8,547 nt of DNA, taken from the NCBI GenBank assembly GCA_937873345.1, contig CALMRL010000168.1, forward strand, positions 1 to 8,547. Direction: 5' to 3'. Below the pieces are notes generated by a model. The model ran no database searches. It was not told the origin of the DNA and worked only from the letters and a program-made list of their open reading frames with translations. The position numbers and the translations under genes were made by a program. Shown one piece after another: positions 1-6,678 of this stretch (the first letter of the stretch is position 1; the number at the start of each line of letters is the position of its first letter). Source of the DNA: an uncultured Beijerinckiaceae bacterium. Its GTDB lineage: Bacteria > Pseudomonadota > Alphaproteobacteria > Rhizobiales > Beijerinckiaceae.

Positions 1-267
1 CTGCCGGCGGGGCTGGCCGACCGCGACGCCCTCGCCGCGGCGTTCGGCGCCTCAGACGTCGACCTCCTGATCCGCACCGGCGGCGAACGGCGCCTGTCCG
101 AGTTCCTGCTGTGGGAATGCGCCTACGCCGAGCTTTGCTTCACCGACGCGCCCTGGCCGGAGTTCGACGGCGCTTCGCTGGCCGCCGCGATGGCGGATTT
201 CCGCGCCCGCACCCGCCGCTTCGGTGCCTTGCCGGCGGGGGATGTCCCTGCCGCCCGTGCCGCCTGA
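1..267 (+). CDS. uppS: Cis-prenyltransferase, undecaprenyl diphosphate synthase family (3' end only)
   Basis: This is the C-terminal 88 residues of a Z-type isoprenyl diphosphate synthase; the start lies left of the window. The enzyme family condenses isopentenyl diphosphate onto farnesyl diphosphate to make the C55 lipid carrier for peptidoglycan. Visible hallmarks are the block DLLIRTGGERRLSEFLLW (residues 21-38 of the fragment, IPP-binding/active-site region), then AYAELCFTDAPWPEF, which is the conserved C-terminal signature, and the FRARTRRFG helix that closes family members. The usual Asn of the SNF triplet is Glu here, and LLWQ is LLWE. These changes could mark a paralogue with another chain length, but the fragment cannot settle that. 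It ends 31 nt before creD in the same direction, so co-transcription is likely. Family assignment is firm; exact product length is not. Confidence 0.9.
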   Translation: MPAGLADRDALAAAFGASDVDLLIRTGGERRLSEFLLWECAYAELCFTDAPWPEFDGASLAAAMADFRARTRRFGALPAGDVPAARAA

Positions 268-285
268 CCCTCACCATCGGGATCG

Positions 286-291
286 AAGGAG
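286..291 (+). promoter_or_regulatory. Shine-Dalgarno site that decides the creD start
   Basis: AAGGAG sits 7 nt before GTG at 299. An in-frame ATG at 293 is only 1 nt away and an ATG at 311 is 19 nt away, so GTG 299 is the best-placed start. This is a reading of spacing only. Confidence 0.6.
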
Positions 292-298
292 AATGCCC

Positions 299-1629
299 GT
301 GACCGACGCCATGACTGATGCCACCGCGGAACCGCATCACCCACCGCTCGCCCGCAAGCTCGCCTGGATCGCGGGTCTCGCCGCCGCCACGCTGATCCCG
401 GGCCTCCTCGTCGCGCAGCTCGTCGGCGAGCGGCAGGACCGCGCCGCGACGGCGACGGCGGGCATCGCCGGCGCCTGGGGTCCGCAGCAGCTCGTCGCTG
501 GACCCTCGCTTCTTTGGTCGGTCGCCGACCGGAACGGCTCGGAACCGTCGCATCGGCTGCGGCTGGCGCCGCGCTCGCTCGACGCCCGCGTCACGATCGC
601 GCCCTCCACCCGCCGCCGCGGCCTGTTCGACGCGACGGTCTATGAGGCGACGGTGACGATGAGTGGCGCCTTCGAGCTGCCTGACACGGTCCGCTCCGGC
701 CTCGCCGCCTCTCCGGCCAAGGCACTCGTTGCCGTCACCCTGCCGGGCACGCAGGGCATGCGCGACGATGACCGCGTCGAGATCGCCGGAGCGAAGCTGC
801 CCTGGCAGAGCTGCGCCGAGTTGCTTGCCGAGGAAGCGGCCTGCCGCGGCGAGGGCGAGGTGCTGGTCGCCGAGGTTGAACTCGGCGCCGCCGAGCCGCG
901 CAAGCCGGTGCCCTTCGCCGTCAGCCTGCACCTGCGCGGCACGACGAGCCTGCGCCTTGCCACGACCGCGAAAGCCGCCACCGTGCGGATCGCTGGCCTT
1001 TGGCCGACGCCCGGCTTTATCGGCGGCGAGCTGCCGACGACCGCGGCGGTGAAGGACGGCGGCTTCACCGCGGACTGGGCGATCAACCATCTCGGCCGGC
1101 CGCAGCTGCAGCGGGTTATGTCGCTCGGCGCCGCCGATATCCGGCCGCCGCGCAGGTCGGCGTCGAGCTGGTGCAGGGTGCGCCGGTGTACCGGATGATC
1201 GAGAGGGTCGAGAAGTACGGGCTGGTCATCGTGACGCTGGCCTTCGCCGCCTATCTCTCCTTCGAGATCGTCACCGGCGTGACCATAGGCCTCCTGCAGT
1301 ATGCCCTTCTCGGCACCGCGCTGATCTTGTTCGCCCTTCTGCTGCTATCGATCGGCGAGGTCGCCGGCTTCGAGGCGGGCTACGGGGCCAGTGCCCTGCT
1401 CATCACCGCGCAGGCCTCGCTCTACACCTGGTCGGTAATGCGGACGGCGCGGCTGGCGGCGATCTTCGCCGGGCTGCTCTCGGCGGTCTTCGGCTTCTTC
1501 TTCTGGCTGGTCGGCTTGGAATCCTATGCCCTGCTGGTCGGCGCCGCGGCGATGTTCCTCGTCCTGTCGCTGGTCATGGGCCTGACGCAGGCCGTCTTCG
1601 CCCGCCCGCTGGCGGGAGCGGCGGGATGA
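299..1629 (+). pseudogene. creD: CreD family inner-membrane protein, frameshifted
   Basis: The two halves together make a CreD-like protein of about 443 residues, close to family length. The first half (frame of 299, codons to about 1138) has an N-terminal membrane helix ending in GLLVAQLVGERQDRAATATAGIAGAWGPQQLVAGP (written here by position: codons near 359-510), the typical CreD opening, followed by a beta-rich periplasmic domain with WAINHLGR near its end. The second half (frame of 1141, to the stop at 1627) starts AAAQVGVELVQGAPVYRMIERVEKYG, the CreD link into the membrane part, then about five hydrophobic helices. Joining them needs a shift of one base (one missing, or two extra) near 1136-1141; read straight on, the first frame runs into a stop at 1196. 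No slippery heptamer is obvious, so it is a real mutation or a sequence error rather than clear programmed frameshifting. CreD is known as an envelope-stress membrane protein of the CreBC regulon; no creBC is present here. The stop overlaps the next gene (ATGA). Confidence 0.8.
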
Positions 1630-2054
1630 GGCGGCGCCTTCCGCTGCTCTGCACGGCGGCGCTGCTCGTCGTCGCCGGGCTCGCGCTGCGGCTCGGGCCC
1701 CGGCGGATCGGAGCCGGGCATCTATCGCTCGCCGTGCATCACTCCGGCGGCGGGCTCCTATGGGGTGGCATGATCTACGCGCTGGTCGCCGCGGGGCGAC
1801 CGCCGCGGTGGGGCATCGCGGCTTGCCTTATGGCCTCGGCCGTGATCATCGCGGCCGTCGAGGGCTCGCGACTGCTGCATGGGCCGACGCTCGACGTCTT
1901 TCGCGCGACGCTCGCCGGCCAGCTGCTGCTCGGCCGCGGCTTCGCGATCTCCAACATCGCCGTCGACGCGCTCGGCGCGGTGCTGGTCGCCGCTGCCACC
2001 GTGCCGCTCGTCCGGCGTGGAACTGTCGAATCGCGAAAGCCGCGACGATCGTAA
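1626..2054 (+). CDS. DUF2809 family small membrane protein
   Basis: This 142-residue protein has four or so hydrophobic segments (about residues 7-22, 42-56, 63-79 and 108-130). The stretch VEGSRLLHGPTLDVFRAT followed by AGQLLLGRGF (about residues 78-106) matches the family core, in which other members read roughly EFSQLYHAPWLDAIRAT then GHLLLGSGF. The function of DUF2809 is not known, and nothing here adds to it. The ATG overlaps the creD stop by four bases (ATGA), so translation is probably coupled to that of creD, and both products are predicted to be in the inner membrane. The tail after about residue 130 is basic (VRRGTVESRKPRRS) and should be cytoplasmic. An intact DUF2809 gene directly after a broken creD means that coupling may be affected only if the creD frameshift is real. 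Confidence 0.8.
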   Translation: MRRRLPLLCTAALLVVAGLALRLGPRRIGAGHLSLAVHHSGGGLLWGGMIYALVAAGRPPRWGIAACLMASAVIIAAVEGSRLLHGPTLDVFRATLAGQLLLGRGFAISNIAVDALGAVLVAAATVPLVRRGTVESRKPRRS

Positions 2055-2223
2055 CGGTCCGACCCAACGATCACGAAACGACCGAGCGAGATGGATGTCG
2101 CGCCCCCGGCGTAGGTTGTGGCTTGGACCCATCGTTACGCGTTCGCCACCGGGCGGACCGAGCCGGAACTTCACCGCGGAAGGGCTCATTGCCCGGCCGC
2201 AACGTCACAGGAGAGCACCGCCG
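2055..2223 (+). promoter_or_regulatory. Intergenic region upstream of the SDR gene
   Basis: These 169 nt hold no supported gene. They contain the candidate stress promoter listed separately and the SDR ribosome site AGGAGA at 2209-2214, 9 nt before ATG 2224. No clear terminator hairpin for the preceding unit was found. A 7-nt inverted pair (CGTAACG at 2050-2056 and CGTTACG at 2133-2139) is too short and too widely spaced to call. Confidence 0.4.
2165..2190 (+). promoter_or_regulatory. Candidate EcfG-type (general stress sigma) promoter
   Basis: GGAAC at 2165-2169 is followed after 17 nt by CATT at 2187-2190. The alphaproteobacterial EcfG consensus is GGAAC, a 16-18 nt spacer and CGTT, so the -35 is exact and the -10 differs at one base. 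Transcription would begin near 2197, giving a leader of about 27 nt that carries the AGGAGA ribosome site. SDRs of this type are often stress-induced, which fits, but a pentamer plus a degenerate -10 can arise by chance in GC-rich DNA. Confidence 0.4.
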
Positions 2224-3120
2224 ATGGCCGACGACCGCTTGAAGATGCAGGATCCGCGCAAGCAGTACCCGCAGCCGCCCTTCCCGAAGCAGCCGCAGCA
2301 GGCACCCGGCCTTGCCGCGGCGATGGACCCGGTGCCGGATCACGGCGAGGAGAGCTACGTCGGCCACGGGCGCCTCGCCGGGCGCAAGGCGCTGGTCACC
2401 GGCGCCGACAGCGGCATCGGCCGCGCCGCGGCCATCGCCTTCGCCCGCGAGGGGGCGGATGTCGCTCTGTCCTACGCCGAATCCGAGATGGCCGACGCGC
2501 AGGAGGTCCTTGACCTGATCAGGAAGGCGGGCCGCAAGGCCGTGCTGCTGCCCGGCGACATCACCGAAAGGACGCACTGCGAGGCGATGGTCAAGAAGAC
2601 GGTCGCCGAACTCGGCGGCCTCGACATCCTTGTCAACAATGCCGGCAAGCAGACCAACCAGAAGGACATCGGCGAGATCACCGACGAGCAGTTCGACCGG
2701 ACGCTGAAGACCAACCTTTACGCGATGTTCTGGATCACCAGGGCGGCGATGCCGCACATGCCGCCGGGCGCCTCGATCATCAACACGGCGTCGGTGGTCG
2801 CCTACAGCCCGCCGGCGATCCTGATCGACTACGCCACCACCAAGGCCGGCATCGTCGCCTTCTCCAAGGCGCTGGCCAAGCAGGCGATCGAGAAGGGCAT
2901 CCGCGTCAACGCCGTGGCGCCCGGCCCCTTCTGGACGGCGCTGCAGCCTTCGGGCGGACAGCCGCAGGAGGCGGTTGAAAAGTTCGGCACGTCCGTGCCG
3001 ATGGGCCGCCCCGGCCAGCCCGTCGAACTGGCGCCGGTCTACGTCTTCCTCGCGTCGCAGGAGGCGAGTTACGTCACCGGCGAGGTGTACGGCGCGACGG
3101 GCGGCAACGGCACGGCCTGA
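2224..3120 (+). CDS. Short-chain dehydrogenase/reductase, YghA/YdaD-like (stress-type SDR)
   Basis: This is a complete 298-residue classical SDR, a soluble NAD(P)-dependent oxidoreductase. After a Pro/Gln-rich N-terminal arm (about residues 10-40, including PQPPFPKQPQQAPG) that is typical of the YghA/YdaD branch, the Rossmann fold begins at LAGRKALVTG. Visible motifs are TGADSGIG (59-66, cofactor loop), NNAG (138-141), Asn164, Ser190, Tyr203 and Lys207 (YATTK), and PG at 233-236. The full Asn-Ser-Tyr-Lys tetrad is present, so the enzyme should be active. The end, EVYGATGGNGTA, follows the family pattern. The substrate cannot be told: members are loosely named glucose 1-dehydrogenase or general stress protein 39. 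ATG 2224 is chosen over upstream in-frame codons because AGGAGA lies 9 nt before it and the arm starts there in relatives. It appears monocistronic, with a possible EcfG-type promoter upstream and a hairpin downstream. Confidence 0.92.
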   Translation: MADDRLKMQDPRKQYPQPPFPKQPQQAPGLAAAMDPVPDHGEESYVGHGRLAGRKALVTGADSGIGRAAAIAFAREGADVALSYAESEMADAQEVLDLIRKAGRKAVLLPGDITERTHCEAMVKKTVAELGGLDILVNNAGKQTNQKDIGEITDEQFDRTLKTNLYAMFWITRAAMPHMPPGASIINTASVVAYSPPAILIDYATTKAGIVAFSKALAKQAIEKGIRVNAVAPGPFWTALQPSGGQPQEAVEKFGTSVPMGRPGQPVELAPVYVFLASQEASYVTGEVYGATGGNGTA

Positions 3121-3144
3121 CGCCCCCGCCGGGGAGCGCTCGGC

Positions 3145-3166
3145 GGACGGCGCTGCAGCGCCGTTC
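3145..3166. terminator. Palindromic hairpin between convergent genes
   Basis: ACGGCGCTGCAGCGCCGT at 3147-3164 is a perfect 18-nt palindrome, extendable by a G-T and a G-C pair. It lies between the SDR stop (3120) and the LOV kinase stop (3172, minus strand) and could end transcription from either side. There is no clear T-run on either strand, so intrinsic termination is likely rather than shown. Confidence 0.5.
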
Positions 3167-3171
3167 TCCCG

Positions 3172-5994
3172 CTACGACGTGACCAGGGACTTGATGCGGG
3201 CGCCGAGCGCGTCGACGACGAACGGCTTGGTCAGGACCTGCATGCCCGGCGAAAGGTGGCCATTGCCGAGAACGGCGTTCTCGGCGTAGCCGGTGATGAA
3301 CAGCACCTTGAGGTCGGGTCGCCCCACCCGCCCGGCATCGGCCATTTGGCGGCCATTCAACCCGCCGGGCAGCCCGACATCGGTGATCAGCAGGTCGATG
3401 CGGCGATCCGACTGCAGGATCTTCAGCCCGGCGAGGCTGTCGGAGGCTTCGATCGCGGCATAGCCGAGATCCTCGAGCACCTCGGTCACCAGCATCCGCA
3501 CGGTCGGCTCGTCGTCGACGACGAGGACTGTCTCGCCGCTGCCGGCACGGGGCGCCGACACCCCTTCGTCTTGTGCCGGCGCCTCCTTGGATGCCCCATA
3601 ATGTCGGGGCAGGTAGATGCACACGGTGGTGCCCTCGCCGACCTCGGAGTAGATGCGGACCTGGCCGCCGGACTGCCGGGCGAAGCCGTAGATCATGCTC
3701 AAGCCCAGCCCCGTGCCCTCGCCGATCGGCTTGGTGGTGAAGAAGGGATCGAAGGCCTTGGCGATCACCTCCGGCGACATGCCGGTGCCGGTGTCGGTGA
3801 CGCAGAGCGACAGGTACTGGCCCGGCGCCATGTCGCGCTCGCGGCCGGCGTGCTCGTCGATCCACTTGTTGTGCGTCTCGACCGTGATCCGGCCGCCCTC
3901 CGGCATCGCGTCGCGGGCGTTGATGCACAGGTTGAGGAGCGCGTTCTCGAGCTGCGGCGGGTCAACCAACGTCATCCACAGCCCCGGCGCGCCGACCACC
4001 TCCAGCGTGATCGCCGGCCCTACCGTGCGCCGGACCAGGTCCTCGAGACCGGCGACGAGCCTGTTGACGTCGGTCGTCTTCGGTTCCAGCGTCTGCCGGC
4101 GCGAGAAGGCGAGCAGACGGTGCGTCAGCGCCGCGGCGCGGCGCGTCGCACCCTGCGCGGCGCTCATGTAGCGGTCGAGGTCGCCGTGCCGGCCCTGCTT
4201 CAGCCGGATGCCCATCAGCTCGAGGCTCCCCGACACCCCCGCGAGCAGGTTGTTGAAGTCGTGTGCCAAGCCGCCGGTGAGCTGGCCCACCGCCTCCATC
4301 TTCTGCGACTGCCGCAATTGCTCCTCGATGCGGCGCTGTTCGGTGACGTCACGGACTGAAAACAGTACCAGGCCACCACCGTCGGGGAAGCGTTCCACTG
4401 CGGCCACGCTCACCGCGACCGAGGCCTCCCGCGCCTCGCGGCCGTAGCGGCGCGTCGCCTGGTAGCTCTGCACGCCGCCCTCCGCCACGGCGCGGCGCGA
4501 TCGATCCACCATGGTGGCGGCGATCTCGGCATTGAAGACGTCGGGAACCGGCCGGCCCTTCACCGCGGCGCGGGACACGTCGAAGAAGCCTTCGGCCGAG
4601 GAATTGACGTCTTCGAGCAGCACGCCGCCATCGACGGCGACGCTTGTCAGCAGCAGGTACTCCGGCGACAGGTTGAAGTAGGCGGAGGCTCGCGCCTCGG
4701 AGCGCTGCAGGTTGCGGGTTCTCTCCTCGACGCGGCGCTCCAGCTCCTCGCTGAACTCGCGGAGCTGCACTTCACGCTCCCTCGCCTCGGTGACGTCGTA
4801 GACGACGCCGACGAAGCGCAGGCCGGCCGCCTCGCTGTCCTGCACGAACTCGCCGCGGCGGGTGAGCCAGCGCGCTTCGCCGGTATCGGGGCGGATGATG
4901 CGGATGTCGTCGCTGACGCTCAACCCGGTGGACGGCAGGGGCGCGACGTTGATGATTCGCGGCTGCCCGTCCTCGATCAGCCTGTTGATCGTCCTCGCCG
5001 GCAATTCGCTCGCCGGCTGCAATCCCAGCAGGCTGCAGAACTGCGAAGAGACGGTTACGGTGGCGAAGCCTTCGAGGTAGGAGAAGGTGCCGATGCCGCC
5101 GGCGCTCTGGGCAATGCGGAGCTGTTCCTCGACGATCTTCTGCTCGGTGACATCGAGCATCACGCCGGTGAAGCGCTCCGGCTCGCCCTTTCCGTTCGTG
5201 GTGGTCCGCCCGCGCGCCTTGATCCAGCGAACCGAGCCGCCAGCCGTGAGGATGCGGAACTCCTTCGAGAACACCTCGGCGCCACGCAGCATCGCCCCGA
5301 CCGCGAGCTGCAGGCGGGCGCGGTCCGCGGGATGGATGATCGAGAAGAACACCGCCGGCTCGATGCCCGCCGCGGCGGCCAGCGGGTCGAGACGGTAAAG
5401 GTTGGCGAAGCTGGCATCGCCGGTGATGCGGGAGCGGGCGATGTTCCAGTCCCACTCGGCGGCCGCGCCGGACAGGTCGAGCGTCGCCTTCAGCCGCTCG
5501 CCGACCGCGGCTAGCCGGCGCTCCTTTATCGCGATCTCGTCGGCGAGCGCCTGGGCGTTGCGCTCGCCGGTTATGTCGATCTGCGTCGAGAAGAAGAATT
5601 CCGGCTGGCCCCTCGCCATGTTCGGCACGGGGGCAACGAATAGCCTGTTCCAGAAGGTCGAGCCGTCCTTGCGGGCGTTGAGGATATTGACCGTCACCGG
5701 CTCGCTCAGCTGCAGGGCCGCCCGGAGCTTCTTCAGCATTTCCGGATCGGTATCGACGGTCTGCAGGAAGCGACAGTTGCGACCCAAAACCTCTCGCGCC
5801 TCGAAGCCTGTGAGGCGAAGGAAGGCTGGATTGGCGAAGACGATCGGGTTGTCGGGTAGCCGCGGGTTGGTCACCACCATCGCCATGCCCGACAGCTGCA
5901 TGGTCTCGAACATCGGTCCCGCGATGCGGCGCAGGTCGGCGAACAGCGAGCCGAGGTCCGCGTCGTCGCTGCCGTGCCGGATATCGATGCTCAA
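3172..5994 (-). CDS. LOV-PAS-PAS-PAS hybrid histidine kinase with C-terminal receiver (blue-light sensor)
   Basis: This is a 940-residue cytoplasmic hybrid kinase with no membrane segment. Residues 30-142 form a LOV domain with GRNCRFLQ (71-78; photoactive Cys74), Asn106 and Asn116 (NARKDG and FWN) and Gln138 (STQID), the residues that hold FMN and form the cysteinyl adduct in known LOV proteins. A helical linker (about 142-172) leads to PAS 2 (about 175-283), PAS 3 (about 295-403), a coiled coil (about 404-435) and PAS 4 (about 436-552). HisKA follows with GLAHDFNNLL (His578), then HATPase with NLCINARDAM (N box, Asn692), DTGTGM (734-739) and GEGTGLGL (758-765). The receiver (about 822-940) has Asp827/Asp828, phospho-acceptor Asp872, Thr901 and Lys923. 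The predicted role is blue-light-controlled autophosphorylation and phosphotransfer. The frame is open back to 6300, but that stretch lies inside cheC and reads as low-complexity Arg/His/Gly. TTG at 5994 with GAGG 9 nt upstream gives a start 20 nt after the cheC stop. It is probably last in the chemotaxis operon. Confidence 0.92.
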   Translation of the reverse strand: MSIDIRHGSDDADLGSLFADLRRIAGPMFETMQLSGMAMVVTNPRLPDNPIVFANPAFLRLTGFEAREVLGRNCRFLQTVDTDPEMLKKLRAALQLSEPVTVNILNARKDGSTFWNRLFVAPVPNMARGQPEFFFSTQIDITGERNAQALADEIAIKERRLAAVGERLKATLDLSGAAAEWDWNIARSRITGDASFANLYRLDPLAAAAGIEPAVFFSIIHPADRARLQLAVGAMLRGAEVFSKEFRILTAGGSVRWIKARGRTTTNGKGEPERFTGVMLDVTEQKIVEEQLRIAQSAGGIGTFSYLEGFATVTVSSQFCSLLGLQPASELPARTINRLIEDGQPRIINVAPLPSTGLSVSDDIRIIRPDTGEARWLTRRGEFVQDSEAAGLRFVGVVYDVTEAREREVQLREFSEELERRVEERTRNLQRSEARASAYFNLSPEYLLLTSVAVDGGVLLEDVNSSAEGFFDVSRAAVKGRPVPDVFNAEIAATMVDRSRRAVAEGGVQSYQATRRYGREAREASVAVSVAAVERFPDGGGLVLFSVRDVTEQRRIEEQLRQSQKMEAVGQLTGGLAHDFNNLLAGVSGSLELMGIRLKQGRHGDLDRYMSAAQGATRRAAALTHRLLAFSRRQTLEPKTTDVNRLVAGLEDLVRRTVGPAITLEVVGAPGLWMTLVDPPQLENALLNLCINARDAMPEGGRITVETHNKWIDEHAGRERDMAPGQYLSLCVTDTGTGMSPEVIAKAFDPFFTTKPIGEGTGLGLSMIYGFARQSGGQVRIYSEVGEGTTVCIYLPRHYGASKEAPAQDEGVSAPRAGSGETVLVVDDEPTVRMLVTEVLEDLGYAAIEASDSLAGLKILQSDRRIDLLITDVGLPGGLNGRQMADAGRVGRPDLKVLFITGYAENAVLGNGHLSPGMQVLTKPFVVDALGARIKSLVTS

Positions 5995-6003
5995 ATAGCG
6001 ACG

Positions 6004-6007
6004 CCTC
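6004..6007 (-). promoter_or_regulatory. Ribosome site supporting a TTG start for the LOV kinase
   Basis: On the minus strand GAGG lies 9 nt before TTG at 5994, in the short gap after the cheC stop. The next in-frame ATG (Met28) would sit at the edge of the LOV domain and lose its N-terminal cap, so TTG is preferred. This is moderate evidence only. Confidence 0.5.
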
Positions 6008-6014
6008 GGGCGGG

Positions 6015-6674
6015 TCAGCCGCTCGCGGCCGCGGCGCCCGTCTCCATGATGCTGTCGATGAAGTCCGCGATGAGCAGCTTCAACGCCGCCAGCGATGGAA
6101 GGTCCATCAGCATCACGATGTAGCCGCGGATGTTGCGCTCGCGAATGGTGAAGTTGATGTAGAGGAACAGCACCGGCGCCTCGCTCGCCGGGGCTCCGGC
6201 GACGGCGCCCCCCATCAGGCCCTCGCTCTCGCCGCGCACCACCGCCGGCAGCGACATCGTGAGCGATCGTTGCAGCATGTTGGCCATGGTGGCGAGGCAA
6301 CCGTTGAGGATGACGTTGCCGGTCTCCGACAGGGCCTCGCCCTCCATCTCCGCCGTCTCCTCCGGGCTCATCTGCCCGCCGGTGACGGCGCGCACGAGTT
6401 CCAGGCTGCTGGCCTGCGGGAAGATCAGAAGGGCGCGCCCCGCGAAGGCGCCGGAGAAATCCTGGCGCACAGCGATAAGGTCCTCGCTCTCGCGCTCGCC
6501 GACCAGCGCGGCGGCGCGCTTCTGGTCCATCACCTCGATCGCCGGCACGGAGAGCACCACCTGCTCACCGACCATCTTGCGCAGGCTCGCCGCAGCCCGG
6601 CTGACCCCGATGTTGACCACTTCGGTGAGGGCGTCGCGCTCCAGTTCGCTGAGCGCGATCTCGGACACGCTCAC
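6015..6674 (-). CDS. cheC: CheC-type chemotaxis phosphatase
   Basis: This 219-residue protein has both copies of the CheC signature [D/S]xxxExxN followed 22 residues later by Pro. Copy one is Asp14, Glu18, Asn21 and Pro44; copy two has Glu117, Asn120 and Pro143, with Glu113 at the D/S position. CheC proteins dephosphorylate CheY-P, using the Glu and Asn of each helix, so two active sites are predicted. The length is close to that of classical CheC (about 200). It lies between a CheY gene (4 nt upstream) and the LOV kinase gene (20 nt downstream), so the likely substrates are that CheY and perhaps the kinase's own receiver. No cheD is seen in the window. GTG 6674 is preferred because GGAAGGA is 8 nt upstream; the ATG at 6710 would overlap cheY by 32 nt and adds a Cys/Arg-rich leader. 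Single changes in the second motif may alter its activity. Confidence 0.88.
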   Translation of the reverse strand: MSVSEIALSELERDALTEVVNIGVSRAAASLRKMVGEQVVLSVPAIEVMDQKRAAALVGERESEDLIAVRQDFSGAFAGRALLIFPQASSLELVRAVTGGQMSPEETAEMEGEALSETGNVILNGCLATMANMLQRSLTMSLPAVVRGESEGLMGGAVAGAPASEAPVLFLYINFTIRERNIRGYIVMLMDLPSLAALKLLIADFIDSIMETGAAAASG

Positions 6675-6678
6675 AGTG

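Noticed and set aside
140..1090. A 316-codon open frame on the minus strand opposite uppS and creD
   Set aside because: The plus-strand frames carry clear UppS and CreD signatures; this one is an Arg/Gly-rich shadow.
1118..1150. Programmed frameshifting in creD
   Set aside because: No slippery heptamer followed by a clear stem-loop is visible, and CreD is not known to be recoded. A mutation or sequence error is simpler.
2050..2139. CGTAACG / CGTTACG inverted pair as a terminator or operator
   Set aside because: The arms are 7 nt and separated by 76 nt, which is expected by chance.
1879..2223. N-terminal extension of the SDR frame to 1879
   Set aside because: It overlaps the DUF2809 gene, has Arg/Ser-rich composition, and ATG 2224 has its own good ribosome site.
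3256..4359. A 367-codon open frame on the plus strand opposite the kinase core
   Set aside because: It is antisense to the HisKA, HATPase and receiver domains, and its Ala/Arg/Gly/Asp-rich sequence has no domain.
5995..6300. N-terminal extension of the LOV kinase frame to ATG 6300
   Set aside because: It overlaps the well-supported cheC in another frame and reads as low-complexity His/Arg/Gly sequence.
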